The notes beneath the pieces were generated by a model. It worked only from the letters and a program-made list of their open reading frames with translations, searched no databases and was not told where the DNA came from. This document shows positions 1 through 17,100 of a DNA stretch of 64,000 nt, piece after piece. The stretch comes from Branchiostoma floridae (taxonomy: Eukaryota > Chordata > Leptocardii > Amphioxiformes > Branchiostomatidae): NCBI RefSeq assembly GCF_000003815.2, contig NC_049990.1, positions 5,037,069 to 5,101,068 on the forward strand, in the 5' to 3' direction. The first letter of the stretch is position 1, and each line of letters starts with the position of its first letter. The position numbers and the translations under genes are program-made.

Positions 1-319
1 ACAAAGCGTAAAAAGATTGGTTGAGCGTTCTGTCAAATTTTTCGGTCGCAAGGCGGTTGTAGCGACGTCACAGCCCTAGTGGAATGGGTTTGTAACATAA
101 TGATTACAATCGCTGTAAATTTGTCTAAATTTTACCGTCACTAAAATCATCTTATGATTATTGTCGTAGCTCTCAAATTCGCGACGACAAAAGGAGCCCT
201 GCCAGAAGAGAAGCGGCGTGAAGAATCGCAGAACTGTGAAATGTGACGGTCTATTTAACAAAGCACCGGGGGAACCAATTGGGATAATTATCTTTCAATC
301 GCATCAGGGTACTTAGGTC

Positions 320-550
320 TCCTTTCCACTATACGGCGATCGCGCTGCGCTCTCACTGCGACCTAGATAGGATTATCTGTAACCTTTCACACTGGGCATA
401 TCATACAAAACGTAAAAGTGAGACTGAGAAGACAACGAAACACAGAAAGTCTAAAAAGATTCGATTCCTCTCTATACAATTCGTTGAGTGATATGCTAAA
501 TTCTAGGTCGCAGAGAGCGCGCGGCGAGAGCACCGTCCTAGTAAAAAGGG
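320..550. mobile_element. Palindromic MITE-like element with about 35-bp terminal inverted repeats
   Basis: The left end (cctttccacta, then cggcgatcgcgctgcgctctc) and right end (gagagcgcgcggcgagagcaccg, then cctagt) are imperfect inverted copies, and the inner segment ggtcgcag/ctgcgacc is also inverted. It has no coding capacity. A second copy in the opposite orientation lies at 62965-63149 and is cut off by a LINE tail. Confidence 0.6.
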
Positions 551-890
551 GATATTAGATGATATGGAAGGGTAGAGCATTCCTAAAGTCGTGCGGTATA
601 ATTTTGCGGAAGATGATACCAAATAGGGCTTTTGACATCTTTGATTAATCGTCTTGCGAACGCGACAAATCTAGTAACAATCCAACAATGAAAAGTAATA
701 AGAAATAAATATTTCATACAGACGGCCGTAACGTGATACCCTGCATAGATACCGATGGCTGGGTTGATAGGGTAATAGATCATTTAATTACAGAGGAACA
801 GGAGCTTGGGGAGCTAAGCAAATAAATCTCTCTCACAACCTCACGTTGGTTTATTACTATTAACGATAATTTTAGAACGTATGACTAGAA

Positions 891-892
<2 letters not shown>

Positions 893-921
<29 letters not shown>

Positions 922-1090
922 TTGTGTGTGTATGTGTGTGTGTGTGTGTAATTGTGCAAACAAGTGTGTGTGTGTGTGAGTGTGTGCTTGTTTAGGTGTG
1001 TATGTATGGATGTATGTGCGTGTTTGTGTGTATGTTTGTTTCTCTCTGTGTGTGTGTGTGCACTGTATTTCTTTGTGTGCTTTGTGTGTG
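893..1090. repeat. TG-rich microsatellite
   Basis: Interrupted (TG)n tract. Frames across it give only Cys-Val or His-Thr runs, so no gene is called. Confidence 0.9.
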
Positions 1091-1481
1091 CGTATGTCTT
1101 TGCGTCTATATACCGTACAAGACATCATTAACATTCCACTTTCTTGTCAAGATATCTTAATCCTAACCTAGCACATCTTTTATCAGCTAATTTTTACTTG
1201 CAATTTCACATTCCAAGGGCCCTCACCCCACCCCCATACAAACCTCTAGCCCCGCCCCTGTGAACTATTCCAACACACCGAGTGACCTTTCTTTTTAAGG
1301 TATTAAGCCTACAGTTCAGAAAAACATCGTTCTGAACGAGTCCAGGGGATATATCCTTACAGGTGCGAGCATGGGAACCTGAGTGCAGTGGGAACGGTTC
1401 AGGACGCACTGTTTAGATTGGCGTCAAGCCCGCCTCTTTGTACGCAATACCCGGAACGGCAGAATGGCGATCAGCTAGCAC

Positions 1482-1667
1482 AACTCTCCAAGCAGAGGTC
1501 AGGCTCCGGCTGTTTGTTTTTTGAACGTTTTTATGCGTTATTATCAGGCTTTCTATTTTGTACCGTTTTCGTTATGTCTTGCTAGATGGTACAAAATAGA
1601 TAGCCTGATAAAAACGCCTACAAAACGGCAAACAAAAACAGTCAGATCCTGACCTCTGCTTGGAGAG
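1482..1667. mobile_element. MITE with CTCCAAGCAGA termini
   Basis: The ends are actctccaagcagaggtcagg and its inverted copy cctgacctctgcttggagag. The interior is also palindromic (tatcaggctttctattttgtac versus gtacaaaatagatagcctgata). It belongs to the most abundant non-autonomous family in the window. Confidence 0.7.
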
Positions 1668-3627
1668 TAGATCACAACTAGGGTCCAAACTAGGCGTCGA
1701 GCCTGGAACTGGAAATGTAGCCTCCGCCAGGCCGTCCTACGGGGGTACGGGGATCGTAGAATTCGGCAAAAAATAATCATGCAGTAAATTGGCTAGGGTA
1801 AGTCGAAGTCTAAGCTAAGGTTTATGTTCCTCCTCCTACTCGGCGGCCAACTCCTCTAGTAGCAATATTTATCCCCTGGCAATTATTCTAGTATACTACT
1901 AGTAGCCAGCGCAGTCAGTCAGGTAGAGACTAATGAAAATGATACAACGTACTGTGTGTATGTACTTAATCTGTCTGGTGTATCTATTTTTGTATGTATG
2001 CATGTATGTATCTGAGTGTTAGCATGCGTGTTCTTAAATAAAGAATACAGAAATAGACTTATGCTACAGGTAGCCTAATTGTCCTTCCCTGGTGAATGAT
2101 CACCTCTGTTTGGTTAGTTTCTTAAAGTTTCTATTCGTTCAACAAGTCAACTTAAAAAGCAGCTTGCCCTAGCTATTGTCGTTCTTTAGCCAATCCTCTG
2201 TCAGCTTTTAGTACTATCCTATGCTACCATAGGATCTGCTTGGAGATTAGCTAGAGACTACAGTCAGACTCAGACGGCCTCCTTTTAACGACGACGGACC
2301 CGGAACAATCGATGCCAACGATACGCAATCTCTCCTCTCGTTTAACGAGAAATTGACGGGCACCTCTGGATAATGAAATTGGTGCGGATCTAATTGCCCA
2401 AACAGAATACGGCGCAAAACGTGTTATAAGGTTCACATAACCAATTCATTTAGAATTATAACACAAAGGAGCAGAAATATCTGGGTTGGTAAGCAGTACA
2501 AAGAACAAACAAACGTAGATTGTTTTTCAATTTACCATCTCTGTTTGCTTGTGTATTAACGGAATGTTTGAGTAAACAGCCAAATGACTCTGTTTTTTGT
2601 AACCTTTATTAGATCCTGAAGGGTGTTTTGGACCATTCCATCTATTTTACAGGGGTGGTTTCATACAATACTTTCAGTTTGACCCTAAAGCTTCCGGAGA
2701 ACATTTTCAGGGGAAACCCCATCGAAACAAAAATTGTTTTTTCGGTCAAATGCATTTATAGGCAAGTATAACAGACAGCATGTTAGCTTTGAGCGTAGCA
2801 GTCAACTTGGTAAGCGATACAAGGCTACTACTCTAGTGTCACTTTGTGTGCATATTGAAGCAAAGAACAAAACCCTTGTTGGCTGTGACAAAATTTCATA
2901 TCAATTATTATAATTGTTACAATGTTTATGATCTCTTTTTTGAAAAAAAAAACAAAACATATCAGGCTTCTTTGTTTTACCCATATTGTTTTTTTCGCTT
3001 TTCGCATTATATTTTGGCGATTGCAGAGGATGCATTTCATGAAATGTCTAACTTCCAATATGATTTTTTTTCTTTTTCAGATTTTCATCCTGCATCCAAA
3101 AACCACACAGTCGATTGATATGGCCTATGGGTGATTAGCACCGTTGTGCGTAGGCCGGTATATATACAGCACAGGAGATGACACAGGTGTGTAACGCTAT
3201 ACCTGTGGGTTACCTGCACAGGTACAGGACAGGTAAACAAACTTACATGTGTGAACACGGGGGGAGGTGAATATATAACAAGATTGTCAGCGTGTCACAC
3301 ACGGGAACTTTAGTAGCCCCTAGTGCCTGGGACAAAGGGTCTCTGTGTCTAAATGGTTGGGGCTGTGTTTTTCTTTGGCTTAGTATCCACAAGATGCTAC
3401 ATCACGCTATTTGTAGGACCATCGTTCATTATTTAGGCCCTCAGATGCCCGTCTTGACTTGGCGCTTTTCTATGCCTAATTGCTTGCACTGCCTATAAAT
3501 GTAGCCGAAATCTAGCTCACTACATACGGTTCCTTAATGTATAAGGCTAACAGTATTTGAGTGCGATGATATGCCGACAAGAGATTACTAGATACTGAAA
3601 TGGTTTAGCCAAAAAGCCGATGCGTGA

Positions 3628-4320
3628 CTTCATTACGCAGATAATTTATTTTGACTGGATAAGACTGTTCAAGACTTATACTTGTCAAAACACGTTTGTT
3701 CCTATTGACTGTTTTCACGCACATCAAATCCTGGGGATTTCCCCTTGTCAGAACAAAACCATTCCCTGTACATAAGAATTGATTGGATGTGAAATACATA
3801 TTGGTATCCATCTTTAGACGATCAGTTGTACTATCTAAAATCTAGCCGAAAGTCAAAGCTTAATCTCCATAAATACTAAATACTACAGTCATGTAAGTGG
3901 TTCAGAGTCATCATTATTGAGTCTTGGACAGACATACAAGGACAAGATGAATGACAAATAGAATACCTAGGTCATCCCTTTCTGTAGAATTAGGGCATCC
4001 AGAAGATATATTGGTACAGATGTCGTTCTGCATTGTAGTATCTGTGCAAGCACAAGCTCACATACACAATTCCGTATGCAGATAATTGAATGTGAGTGGA
4101 TAAGAATCGTCTAGACTTATACTTGTCAAAGCACGTTTGTCCCTATTGACCGACGTGAACCCTTTTCACGCGCAGTAAATCCGGTGGGTTGCCCCTTGTC
4201 AGGACTTAAGTAAACCCTATAAATAACAACTGATTGGATGTGAATTATATATTGCTTTCTATCTTTAGATCAGTTGTTGTACCTAAAATCTAGGCGAAAG
4301 TCAAAGCTTACTTTAAGCTC
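3628..4320. repeat. Diverged direct tandem duplication, period about 440 bp
   Basis: The blocks at about 3628-3880 and 4071-4320 align in the same orientation. Shared landmarks in the same order are gcagataatt, tggataaga, gacttatacttgtcaaa, cacgtttgt, ccccttgtcag, tgattggatgtgaa and cgaaagtcaaagctta. No coding frame is conserved between the copies. Confidence 0.7.
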
Positions 4321-4495
4321 CCTAGAATTACCAGATACTACATGTGACACATACAACACGTACCCTGTAGATAGCAACCGACGGGATATGAATTATTGAG
4401 CGGCGGTGTTTGAAAGCATAAAGCGTTATAAAAGGTTGTTTCCAGACAGCGCCCTCCCCCTATACTCACGTAGAAAGCGTGGATGTAATACTATG

Positions 4496-4590
4496 TATTC
4501 TCCAAGCACCGAATGTGAGGGGAGCGAGCCGGTAAAAATCCCGACCACCACTAAATCTCCGCGACCCAACCTCTGCTTGGAGAATAATAC
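4496..4590. mobile_element. Short MITE, CTCCAAGCA termini
   Basis: Starts ttctccaagcac and ends cctctgcttggagaata, with inverted ends. It is a small, internally deleted member of the CTCCAAGCAGA family. Confidence 0.55.
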
Positions 4591-4715
4591 TATGTAGTCT
4601 GTCAGACTAACTACGATGGCTACAGGTATAGTATTTGCCAGGGAGGAGTTTGGTCGCCATTTGCCAGGAGCAGTGATAAACGTACCGCGGAATGACTCTC
4701 CTGGCCGATGATTTA

Positions 4716-4860
4716 TTAATCTCCAAGCAGATCCTACGATGGCAAAGGGAGTCAGACGGGCTCCGGTAGAATACACACTCCTAGTCCGGCTTCACTCCTC
4801 TATCAACTTGTGATGCTATCTTATATGCTACTATAGGATCTGCTTGGAGATTAATAATTT
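4716..4860. mobile_element. MITE, CTCCAAGCAGATCCTA subfamily
   Basis: The ends ttaatctccaagcagatcc and ggatctgcttggagattaa are inverted copies. The subterminal agatcctacgatggca and tgctactataggatct are also partly inverted. A related element lies at 14668-14835, and an isolated end lies near 2220-2256. Confidence 0.65.
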
Positions 4861-5060
4861 TTACCTTATGAGCTTATTCTAGCCAAATTCTACCACCCGA
4901 CCCCCCCATAGGAAGTCCTGGTGGAGGCTAAATACTACGTAATAGTGAAAGGCGTAGAACAGGTTTCTGACTCATTAATTATTACTCATTACGCGTTGTG
5001 TTAACTACTTGAAAAGGTTGACGCCCCGGCTTGTCTTTGCATAACCCTAAAAATGCCCAA

Positions 5061-5083
5061 ACAACAACAACAACAACAACAAA
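5061..5083. repeat. (CAA)n microsatellite
   Basis: About seven perfect CAA units. Confidence 0.9.
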
Positions 5084-5922
5084 CCTTACCTTGCATTCTC
5101 TGAGACCGCCTCTTACACGTACGCTACTCCAGGGCCACAGGTGAAATCTTTTTTTTTCCCTCTTCTGTTATTCTCAGGAGGTCAACAGACCATCTGTGCA
5201 GGTGTTCACGTCTGCGATTGTTCCGCCGCAAACATTAACTCTCCTCGAAAAACGTGACCCCTTCCTATAGCCCGAAGTAGCTCCAAGTTTGCCAGGTCCT
5301 TCACACAACAGTCCTACAGTTTATTGTAACGTCCACGGCGTGCGTAAGCTACAACTACTCTCCCGGCGTACGTGGTGTTACCCGGTTGTCCTAGAAAACG
5401 CCGGCGCTAACTCCAAAAGAAAAACCTCCCAGTGTGTGTAGGTAAATCCACGGGCGGTTTGAAATACCGAACAACCGTCTGCGTCTATTGTCCAGTGTAT
5501 TCCGTGCCCGTACGTTACTATACTCCGCGAGCTACCCAGGTACAATGAGGGACTTAAGACAACACTACGCCTGTGTGAGGCTCACCTGTGTTACCTGTAG
5601 ACACGAGGAAGGCTTAGCCCGCTGTGACTCCGCCCCCAGAGGTCAAAGGGCAGTGGATCATCCGAGGACGACACGCATGGCTACAACCGTTCTCATACTT
5701 AAGAGCTCTCCTGTGCGGAAGGGCGTTGGCGTGAGACCCAACCTCAGCTAAAGACACCAAGACCGTACATTTACACACCGGAAAAAGGGTCAGGCTTAGG
5801 TGTGTGTGTGTGTGTGATGGTAACACATTAGATGGTAACGGCGATTGATGAACAATTGAACAGCGACCAATACTGGATTTGAGTGACCCTTGATTTCATA
5901 ATATATGATACAAGACGTAAAT

Positions 5923-5988
5923 TTATGTGCTTTTTTGAGCGATCTTATGTGCTTTTTTGAGCGATCTTATGTGCTTTTTTGAGCGATC
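5923..5988. repeat. Three perfect copies of a 22-bp unit
   Basis: Three consecutive identical 22-bp units, each beginning ttatgtgc and ending gagcgatc. They lie directly before a block rich in ggtcgc/gcgatc words. Confidence 0.8.
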
Positions 5989-6040
5989 GGTCAAATCTTT
6001 GGTCGCTCTGGGATCGCTTTGCGGTCGCCACATCAAGTGT

Positions 6041-6276
6041 TAATACCCTTGTCACATTATCCACGAGCTTCGGGCGTATCGATGGAAGGTCGGCCATATT
6101 TAAGATCGACAGAGGGTTGCGCGTGCTTTTCACCTGAAAACCGTCCCTGTCACATATAAGCCATACTTTGTACATTGTACAATTGTTGTGCAATAAAGTT
6201 ATTATTATAAGCGAGGCTCGGGCGATTGCCGCAGAATCGTCGTCCGATCGATTTTCGCCAAATGTGACAGGGGTAT
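6041..6276. mobile_element. TA-flanked MITE, copy 1
   Basis: Ends tacccttgtcacatt and aatgtgacaggggta are inverted repeats with TA at both edges, which suits a Tc1/mariner-type non-autonomous element. A second, highly similar copy in the same orientation is at 35640-35873. Confidence 0.75.
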
Positions 6277-7687
6277 CTGTCGTATTGCATTTGGTGGATT
6301 TATAAGCTGTGTTATCGCTTTCTTTAGAGATGTGAGATAGTGAACTGGAATAAATCCACAACAGTCGCAGAGAGGACGTATTGTTGGAACACTCGTAGCC
6401 GGCTTGTCGTGGTATTTAGGTAGGAATATTGTAATGCGATTATAGCTATGAAAGCATCAAATGACTAATTAACCGCGAGCAAATCGTAGACTTATTGAAA
6501 AAAAGTCGCAGGACGTCGTAGAACACCCCATAATGAAGCTACAAACCGTCCAAATCAAACAAAATTCGAAGGTACGAAGGTTATGTTTGGCGCCGAAATG
6601 GGTCAAGGGCGGCTAAATTTTGTGTGGTCACGTGATACTCTGTAATCGTTGTCGTTTTACTGTTTTTAAGGCCTGTGTTTGGAATTGATGGGGTTTTGTT
6701 TTTCTAGACACATACACTTCGCGACGGTTTGTTTAAGCTTCTGGGTAAAACTAACTGCCGATACGACCGGCTGCTTTCCCGTACAAAACAGGACCCTGAT
6801 TCAGAGGGACACACATAAGCAACAGGATAGCAAAATCTACACCTTTTTAGATAATCTGAAAGGACGAAAATTAAACATTCGGTCACAATTGAACTGTATA
6901 TTGTGTGAACTGTACAAAAATGTACTTAAGAATGTACATAAAAGTCATGCAATGTTAACCACGTGTATGATTTCGCAATATTTCCTCTCTGTTTCAAGAA
7001 GAAATCATATTTTTGCATTGTGAGAAATGTGATCATAAGGCCAAGTGTTTGCTTTCATCGGCAATCTGCTAAACGAAATGCAAGTATATCACTCAGGTCA
7101 TTTGTGGTGATCGCCATGCATGTAGTCTGTATGCACATAGCGAGATACGTAAGAAGTGCAACCAGCTCTTGGGCGGGTGAACGCGTTTGATATTTTCTTG
7201 TCGACTGGATCTATTCAAGGAGGTAAAAAAAAACCTCATTGATCTATTCAAAACGTGATAGTCAAGTTTCAAGAAACACAATGCTACAAACAGATTTGAA
7301 CATCTCACAAATACGCGTTGTACTAGATACATAAAAGATTGCTTTGTTATCAGAACAGATTCTGAAGCCCATGATTATAAATACCTGATTGTAAGAATAT
7401 ATTATAAATTTACTTATGTAGAGTGTTAAGATTTATTTGGAATTTCTTTATTGTAATTGACCGTAGACAAGCTGTAGTTTCTTGATATGTTCTATATGAT
7501 GCTTGTAATACATAGATAGATCGCATGAGGGCTATTTCGGCTGACACATCGGGTAGGGGGACCGAGAACACGCTGCAAAAACAAACCTGCCATGGGTATG
7601 GGATGACATCTGTTCTTTTCTCATCGAGTAATGCTACGTTCCCATTTGCGCCTGTGCCCGACCGGACTCCGAAGCCACAAATTGTAA

Positions 7688-7845
7688 TACAGTAAATGCA
7701 TTTAAGTTCGCGGGTATTTTAAGTTTACGGTAGTGCCATGGAATGCACTCTCATACTATAATGGAAAAATGTTCGCGGTGGTTTTAAGTTCGCGGTACGC
7801 GGTGGTCACCGCGAAAACCTCAAACATTTCTGCATTTACAGTAAG
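7688..7845. mobile_element. MITE of the 'TTCGCGGTGGTTT' family, copy 1
   Basis: Begins acagtaaatgca and ends tgcatttacagta, inverted to each other. The interior is full of ttcgcggt and accgcgaa words. Further copies are at 10853-11064, 22374-22570, 38404-38615 and 56552-56760. Confidence 0.7.
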
Positions 7846-8242
7846 TTGGTAAAGGGAGGCCTTCGTATAAGCAGAAGCATATGATTTAGCTGGAAACAAC
7901 TTCACAAAGTTTGCAAAATTTGCCATCTTTTTCGTGTTGCCATGGTAACCGTTTAATTGACGAAAATCACTAATTTCAGTTGCAAAGAAAAGGCGGGTCT
8001 GAATAGGGTTTAAGTATGCTTGTTGACGACCCTACTTCGGTGAGTGAGAGTGTAGCCATCTGTGTGGGAAGCCTTTCTAGGACACACGATAACTGTCCTT
8101 CCTATTACGACAGCGTTGGCATGGCAACTATCTTGGGCTATTCGCGCTGCAACTGTTGACGTTACGTAAACTTTTTACCTCTGATGTCACTAGCGTACTT
8201 TGGAAAGTCAAACCTGTGCGAGTAAACCCTTGAAATATATGT

Positions 8243-8762
8243 AAGGCCACAGCAAGTAAATTTTATGAATGACATCCGCGAGCGCATTAATTTTCGCCTG
8301 ATTTCAGAAAAAAAAGAATTTTTTTCTTCTGCAGAATGGTAAACATGATAATGAAGTACCAAAATGAGCAAATATATTGTGTTGTAGCCTAATAATTGTA
8401 CTTGTAGAAGTGACACTTGCGAGGTACCCAGGGCTGTAGTTGTAGAAATGAAACTTGGATAGTTGTAAGAGTGACACCAATATGAAAGCCAAGAGTGTTG
8501 TTGGTTATGCCAGTCTACCACACTAATGTCACCTTTACCATACCAGTACATGTCTTAAATACAGGAATGAATGCCGTGTTGGCTCTGATACCATGTTTTG
8601 TCCTTTTAATTCTTTTTACAACAGTCATCACAACTTTATTTGCCTATCTTTTAAAATTTAGCCATCTTGTTTTTTTTACCCATCTTGTTTTTTTTCATCC
8701 TATCGCACTATCTTTGCAGTCTGCAGAGGATATCATCCATAAAATTTACTTGCTGTGGCCTA
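8243..8762. mobile_element. Foldback element, about 35-bp inverted arms
   Basis: The left arm, ggccacagcaagtaaatttt then atgaatgacatcc, is nearly the reverse complement of the right arm at 8728-8762. The 450-bp interior has no recognisable coding content. Confidence 0.6.
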
Positions 8763-8884
8763 AGGATAAGCAGAGCAAAAAAGTCAACCTGTGATGTTTT
8801 TCATTTCTATGACCAAATTAGATGAACACTCGACACAGCCCTCCTTCAATAAACTCAATTACATTATCTAATCAAAAGAGTAGT

Positions 8885-8890
8885 TTTATT
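8885..8890 (-). terminator. Poly(A) signal of CUB gene A
   Basis: TTTATT on the plus strand is AATAAA on the minus strand, about 73 bp downstream of the stop codon of gene A. Confidence 0.5.
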
Positions 8891-8962
8891 ATGGCCAACA
8901 AAAGCAAACAGTTATTTGGTAGATCCAACTGCTTCAGGTTTGCCCCTTGTTGACTGTGATGT

Positions 8963-12701
<3,739 letters not shown>

Positions 12702-12758
12702 ATTGTCTTGTCAGGGACTCAACTTCTATTTGTCACGGACTCAAGAACAATTGTGGTG

Positions 12759-12784
12759 CTTATATAGGCCCGATGTTTGGTTAA
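12759..12784 (-). promoter_or_regulatory. TATA box and upstream TGTTTGG element of CUB gene A
   Basis: On the minus strand cctatataag lies about 60 bp before the ATG. Directly upstream is taaccaaaca (plus strand tgtttggtta, 12775-12784). The same pair occurs before gene B, and a close variant before gene C. Confidence 0.6.
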
Positions 12785-12789
12785 CGCCT

Positions 12790-13990
12790 AATTATATCGC
12801 TCATATTTACCTATACACGTCCGTTGACGTCCTTCAATAGTAATCCGGCGGAAGCTCCTTTACGTTTCATTTGAACGGCTTTATTTGCCAATGGTTATAG
12901 TTATCATATTGAATGCACCGGCGGATGGCAATGGTAGACCTTAAGGTAGTTGCCCTTTTGGTGATACTTTGCAGATCATGATGCAATACGTTCATTGCAC
13001 AAAAAGACAATTTTCCACAAGTTTCCAAGTTTTGGTACGTTGACGAAACCTGACGATTCATTACCGTACAAAAGGCTTTCCACTGCCTGTCTCCGCGCAT
13101 CCAAGTTTGGAAACACGTGTCTACAATAGGACACACGGAGAGTTCAAGGTTTCCCGCTGTTGGAAACCTACGTGCCGCGAATGATTATCGTTACTCGCAA
13201 TTGTAGATGGCTGAGAAGTGCATTACGATTCATCTCGTGTGAACTTTCATGTGATGCGTACTATTAGTAGCGTACTATATACTCGACGTTCAAGCTCTAC
13301 AGTTCTGTAGTAGGGAATAATGATGCAGAAAAGGCGCACTCTCTCTCATGAAGACAACGCGGAATGGTGACCTACAACATATTCACTGCCACATGAACCA
13401 TCTAGTTTGTCTCATATCTAAACACAGCGAAGATAGTATATCAAAATGCCTGGGTGCAATCTTCATTCGCTACTGTTTTTGTACCTTCGCGTATATGTAT
13501 GAAGGGTTTTAGGCGTGTCTGTTTGTTTGTTTGTTGTGTGTCCGTAGTTATTTGAACACGATAGTGCGGCTGATTTTCACATGCTAAGCACGTCGGGAAC
13601 AGTGACGTGACAGGGCGTTAGGTCAAAGGTCCCAGAACAGGTTATCCCATTTCCTGTCTATGATTTTTGGTAAAACTGCATGTATCTTGGAAACTGCATT
13701 AGACAGAATCAGCAAGACATTCACAATAATGACTAAAATATGTTACAGACGTATGAGATCTTTTTTTTTAGATTTCTTCTGCAATCTATATTATGAAGAA
13801 ATAGAAACGCTGGTGCCTCTCAGGGACTGAACAATTAGACTAAATGTCAAAACCACTAGATAACCTTGACACAGTGTTAATCATAAAATAACTTGCTGTA
13901 CTATGTATATTATTATCATACAAGAAATTTACAAGTCTATCTAAATGAAGACAAATGAAGCACGAAAAGACGCGTTCTGATATTCAAATG
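12790..13990. other. Intergenic spacer between CUB genes A and B
   Basis: About 1.2 kb, AT-rich, with no supported gene or clear transposon ends. Confidence 0.5.
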
Positions 13991-13993
13991 CAT

Positions 13994-13999
13994 TTTATT
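13994..13999 (-). terminator. Poly(A) signal of CUB gene B
   Basis: TTTATT on the plus strand is AATAAA on the minus strand, about 114 bp past the gene B stop. Confidence 0.45.
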
Positions 14000-14112
14000 T
14001 TCCTCAAGGCATCTGTATAAAGTAAACACTCATGTAAAGTAAAAACTAAACGCATCCCTTGTTACAGTGATATCAGGACATCCTGTTGCTTGGCCAATGG
14101 GTAGCATAGTCT

Positions 14113-17100
14113 CTAGAATATGAAGTCATCACCGCTGCCTTCTCCGCTTCCCTCTGTGAGACAAAAAGTGATACATGTAGTTGTGTTGCAAAGTTGTGGT
14201 AAAATATAGATAGTTCGTCTGAACAACAAAACATGTATTAGCTTAATCGTTTCTGGATTTTTATTCATTGATAGTTGATAGAAATCTTTATTGACACAAA
14301 AGTACAGCGACTTACGCAAGGTCTATGGCATATGACATATAAACAAACATATATGAATATCTACGCAAGCGATTACCTCTTCAAGCCGGCCACCTTGCCA
14401 TTTCGACCGCTTTTTCAAGTTCTCGAAAATTTTCCCCATAGAAGCGTGCATTTAGTAGCCTAGGTACAATCCGGATAGAAGTTAGCTCCGACGTTTATTA
14501 TACGCGGTATCAGTTGCTTCTTGCTCCGACTTTTATCATGCTTTATATACAATCGCTTCTCTGCCATTCCGTCTGGGAACCTTGACATCTCTAACGTCAA
14601 GAATCGTCCAAATTTTGGGTAGCATAAGCGACCAAACTACTACCCAGATGGTACCCATGCAAAGTAATCTCCAAACAGGTCCTACGGTGCCATAAGATAA
14701 TATGAAAGCTGGCAAAGGAGTATACCTGGACAAAGGGAGTCAGACGGTAGCATACACAGTCCTAGGCCGGCTTCACTCCTCTGCCAGCCTTTAATACCAT
14801 ATTATGCTACCGTAGGGTCTGCTTGAAGATTAAGGGTAAGTCTTAAGCGACGCCGGCCTACGTTTTTTTTTACTTTAGAAACAAACCTGGCTTCATGGTG
14901 GTTTTCTCTGGCTCTGGTTTGAAAGTACTAGATGGTACCGCCACACGGTAGTGGAACCTGAATCCTGGACGCTGAAGACTGCTGTCAGTCACCAGTTTGA
15001 TCCTAACGTCTTTGGTAGTGGTGAGGGTGGGTGGGGTATCAGTCCCACAGTATGTACCTGGAACATAAGGAGGGGAATTGTATGAATGTACAACCATGAC
15101 AAAATAATATTATTAACAGTTGTATTGAAGATATAGTAACGGAAGTCGAATCCAGGATGTCATAATTCTACCCGTGAATATTCCAGTTCATAACAACTCA
15201 CAGTAAACCGACATGTAAAGTGTCCAAAAGTTCAAATTGAAACATTTTCTATAAGACTGAATATTTCGAATTTGATGACGTCGCTTTACTGACTGATCAC
15301 AACATACTATAGTTAACCCATAAACTTTACAAACATTCACAAACGATTTCTTTGTTTAGTTGCTTGTTTTTACCAAATTTGAAAGTCTAAATTCTTTCTT
15401 CAAAATCGTGGGACAGTTCATTAACCACTGATGACAGTATACATGTATAATATAGTTTATTAGACTCTAGTGTTATTTATCACACTATCTTCTACATACA
15501 TTTATACACTTAGTCTTTGTCTTTGTCTTTGTACATGCAATTTGTCGTTGGGCATGATTCTGCAAATAAAACATAGTGCTTATCCATCTAAGAAGATTTC
15601 ATATATCCTCACCGACAATCTCCCTGCCATCGTAGATCTCGACATAGTCGTAGCAGCCGGAGTAGTAGCCGCCGTTCTCCAGCACGAAGTCGGTGAAAGT
15701 CAGGGTGATCTCATAGCCACCACCGTGGATGGTCCACGTGCAGTCCATGTTACTCTGGTAGCTGTCCGGGTAACTGTAGTAAGATAGTCAGAATCTGTAT
15801 ACAGCTAGGACTATGGATGTACAGAATTGCGATAGCCCCGAAAGATATTTGACAGTAGTATTCTACATTGGGCAGAAGATGGATCGCGAAGATAGTAGAA
15901 GGAGGGATTTTTACTTGCTAGCTTCCGTCTAGCCAGTAGAATTTTGTGCATATTTGTGTGTGTCTTTGTGTGTGTGTTAACTTTGTGTGTGTACCTCTCT
16001 CTCTCTGCATTTGTGTGCCTTTGCATGTGTGTGAGTGTGTGTGTCTTTATGCATATGTCTCTCTCAGACTGTGAATGTGCGTGTATGTGTGTGCCTTTAT
16101 GTACGTGCCGATATTCCTCCGTCATCTCGTCAACAGCTACAGACTATCTACGCTCCCCGGACACATTTATATATTATCACATAATACTAGTACTTCAGTT
16201 TGATGCACAATACTTTTTGTGTTCATGAGGAACAATTTCAATGGTTAGTGATCGAATGGAGCTTACCCTGGCGATGTGACCACGCCGTAACTGTCGTGCA
16301 GATGAGTTCCACAAGGACCACCGCCGGCCAGTTCATGTTGGACGATGTAAGAGAATTGGAACCCGGGTCCGCTGATGAGCTCGTCCGTCACGAAGCGGAT
16401 GTGGATGTCCTGGGTAGCCGTGATGGCGGGGGGCATGTCCGTTCCGCAGAAACGACCTGTTTGGCAAACATTATTTTCAAACAATACTTTACAATTAGGC
16501 TCGTTCCAGAAGACCGTTGCCAAAAATAGCACACCTCTAAAATCAAACATCAGGCCCGCCTCTCTTCTATTTCCAGAAACACAGCAACCTTGGCAAACCA
16601 GTCTGCCCTATTATCTTCTTAGTTGAAACCAGCCCGGGGCTCGGTGGTGCCAAAAATTATCCCGATAGAAGCAGGGTGACCCACGGGGCCATTCGGGCCC
16701 AAAAGTGACAAATAACAGCCGATGAACAGTCCGTTAGGCCCCTTTCTTTGACCAAAGCATAACCTTGACCAAAGAATAACTTTTGACAAAAGCATTTACT
16801 CGATATACCGGTACATATACGGCGGTTATATCTTTAGAGGATATTACGACACTACAGGTTACTCACCCCTGGACCTGTCTCCAACGAGGATCTCCACATA
16901 GTCAAAGTTGCACCTGGCGTAGAAGAGAAAACTCTCCGGCTCCTCGATTGAGAAGTTCTGAGGAACGAAACATTCATCATCATTTTCTAAGCTTTGAGTG
17001 ATTTTTTTTTTCATATCGTCTTCCAAATTACACATTTACATATAAAGATTACATTAATTCATTCAAAGTTAATAAAAATCCAATTCTAGTTACAGAACAG

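Larger units (their letters stand above)
1..8962. other. Gene-poor, repeat-rich region upstream of the CUB cluster
   Basis: I see no coding region with domain content or a splice-supported structure here. Open frames are short and fall in microsatellite or palindromic sequence. The stretch holds several palindromic MITE-like elements (listed separately), a TG microsatellite, a diverged tandem duplication at 3.6-4.3 kb, a short tandem repeat at 5.92-5.99 kb, and a relatively GC- and CpG-richer segment at about 5.1-5.8 kb that I cannot assign. The 3' end of CUB gene A and its poly(A) signal lie at the right edge. Confidence 0.6.

Noticed and set aside
5488-5826. Overlapping open frames in the GC-richer stretch
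   Set aside because: No domain, signal peptide or splice structure; both strands are open because of base composition.
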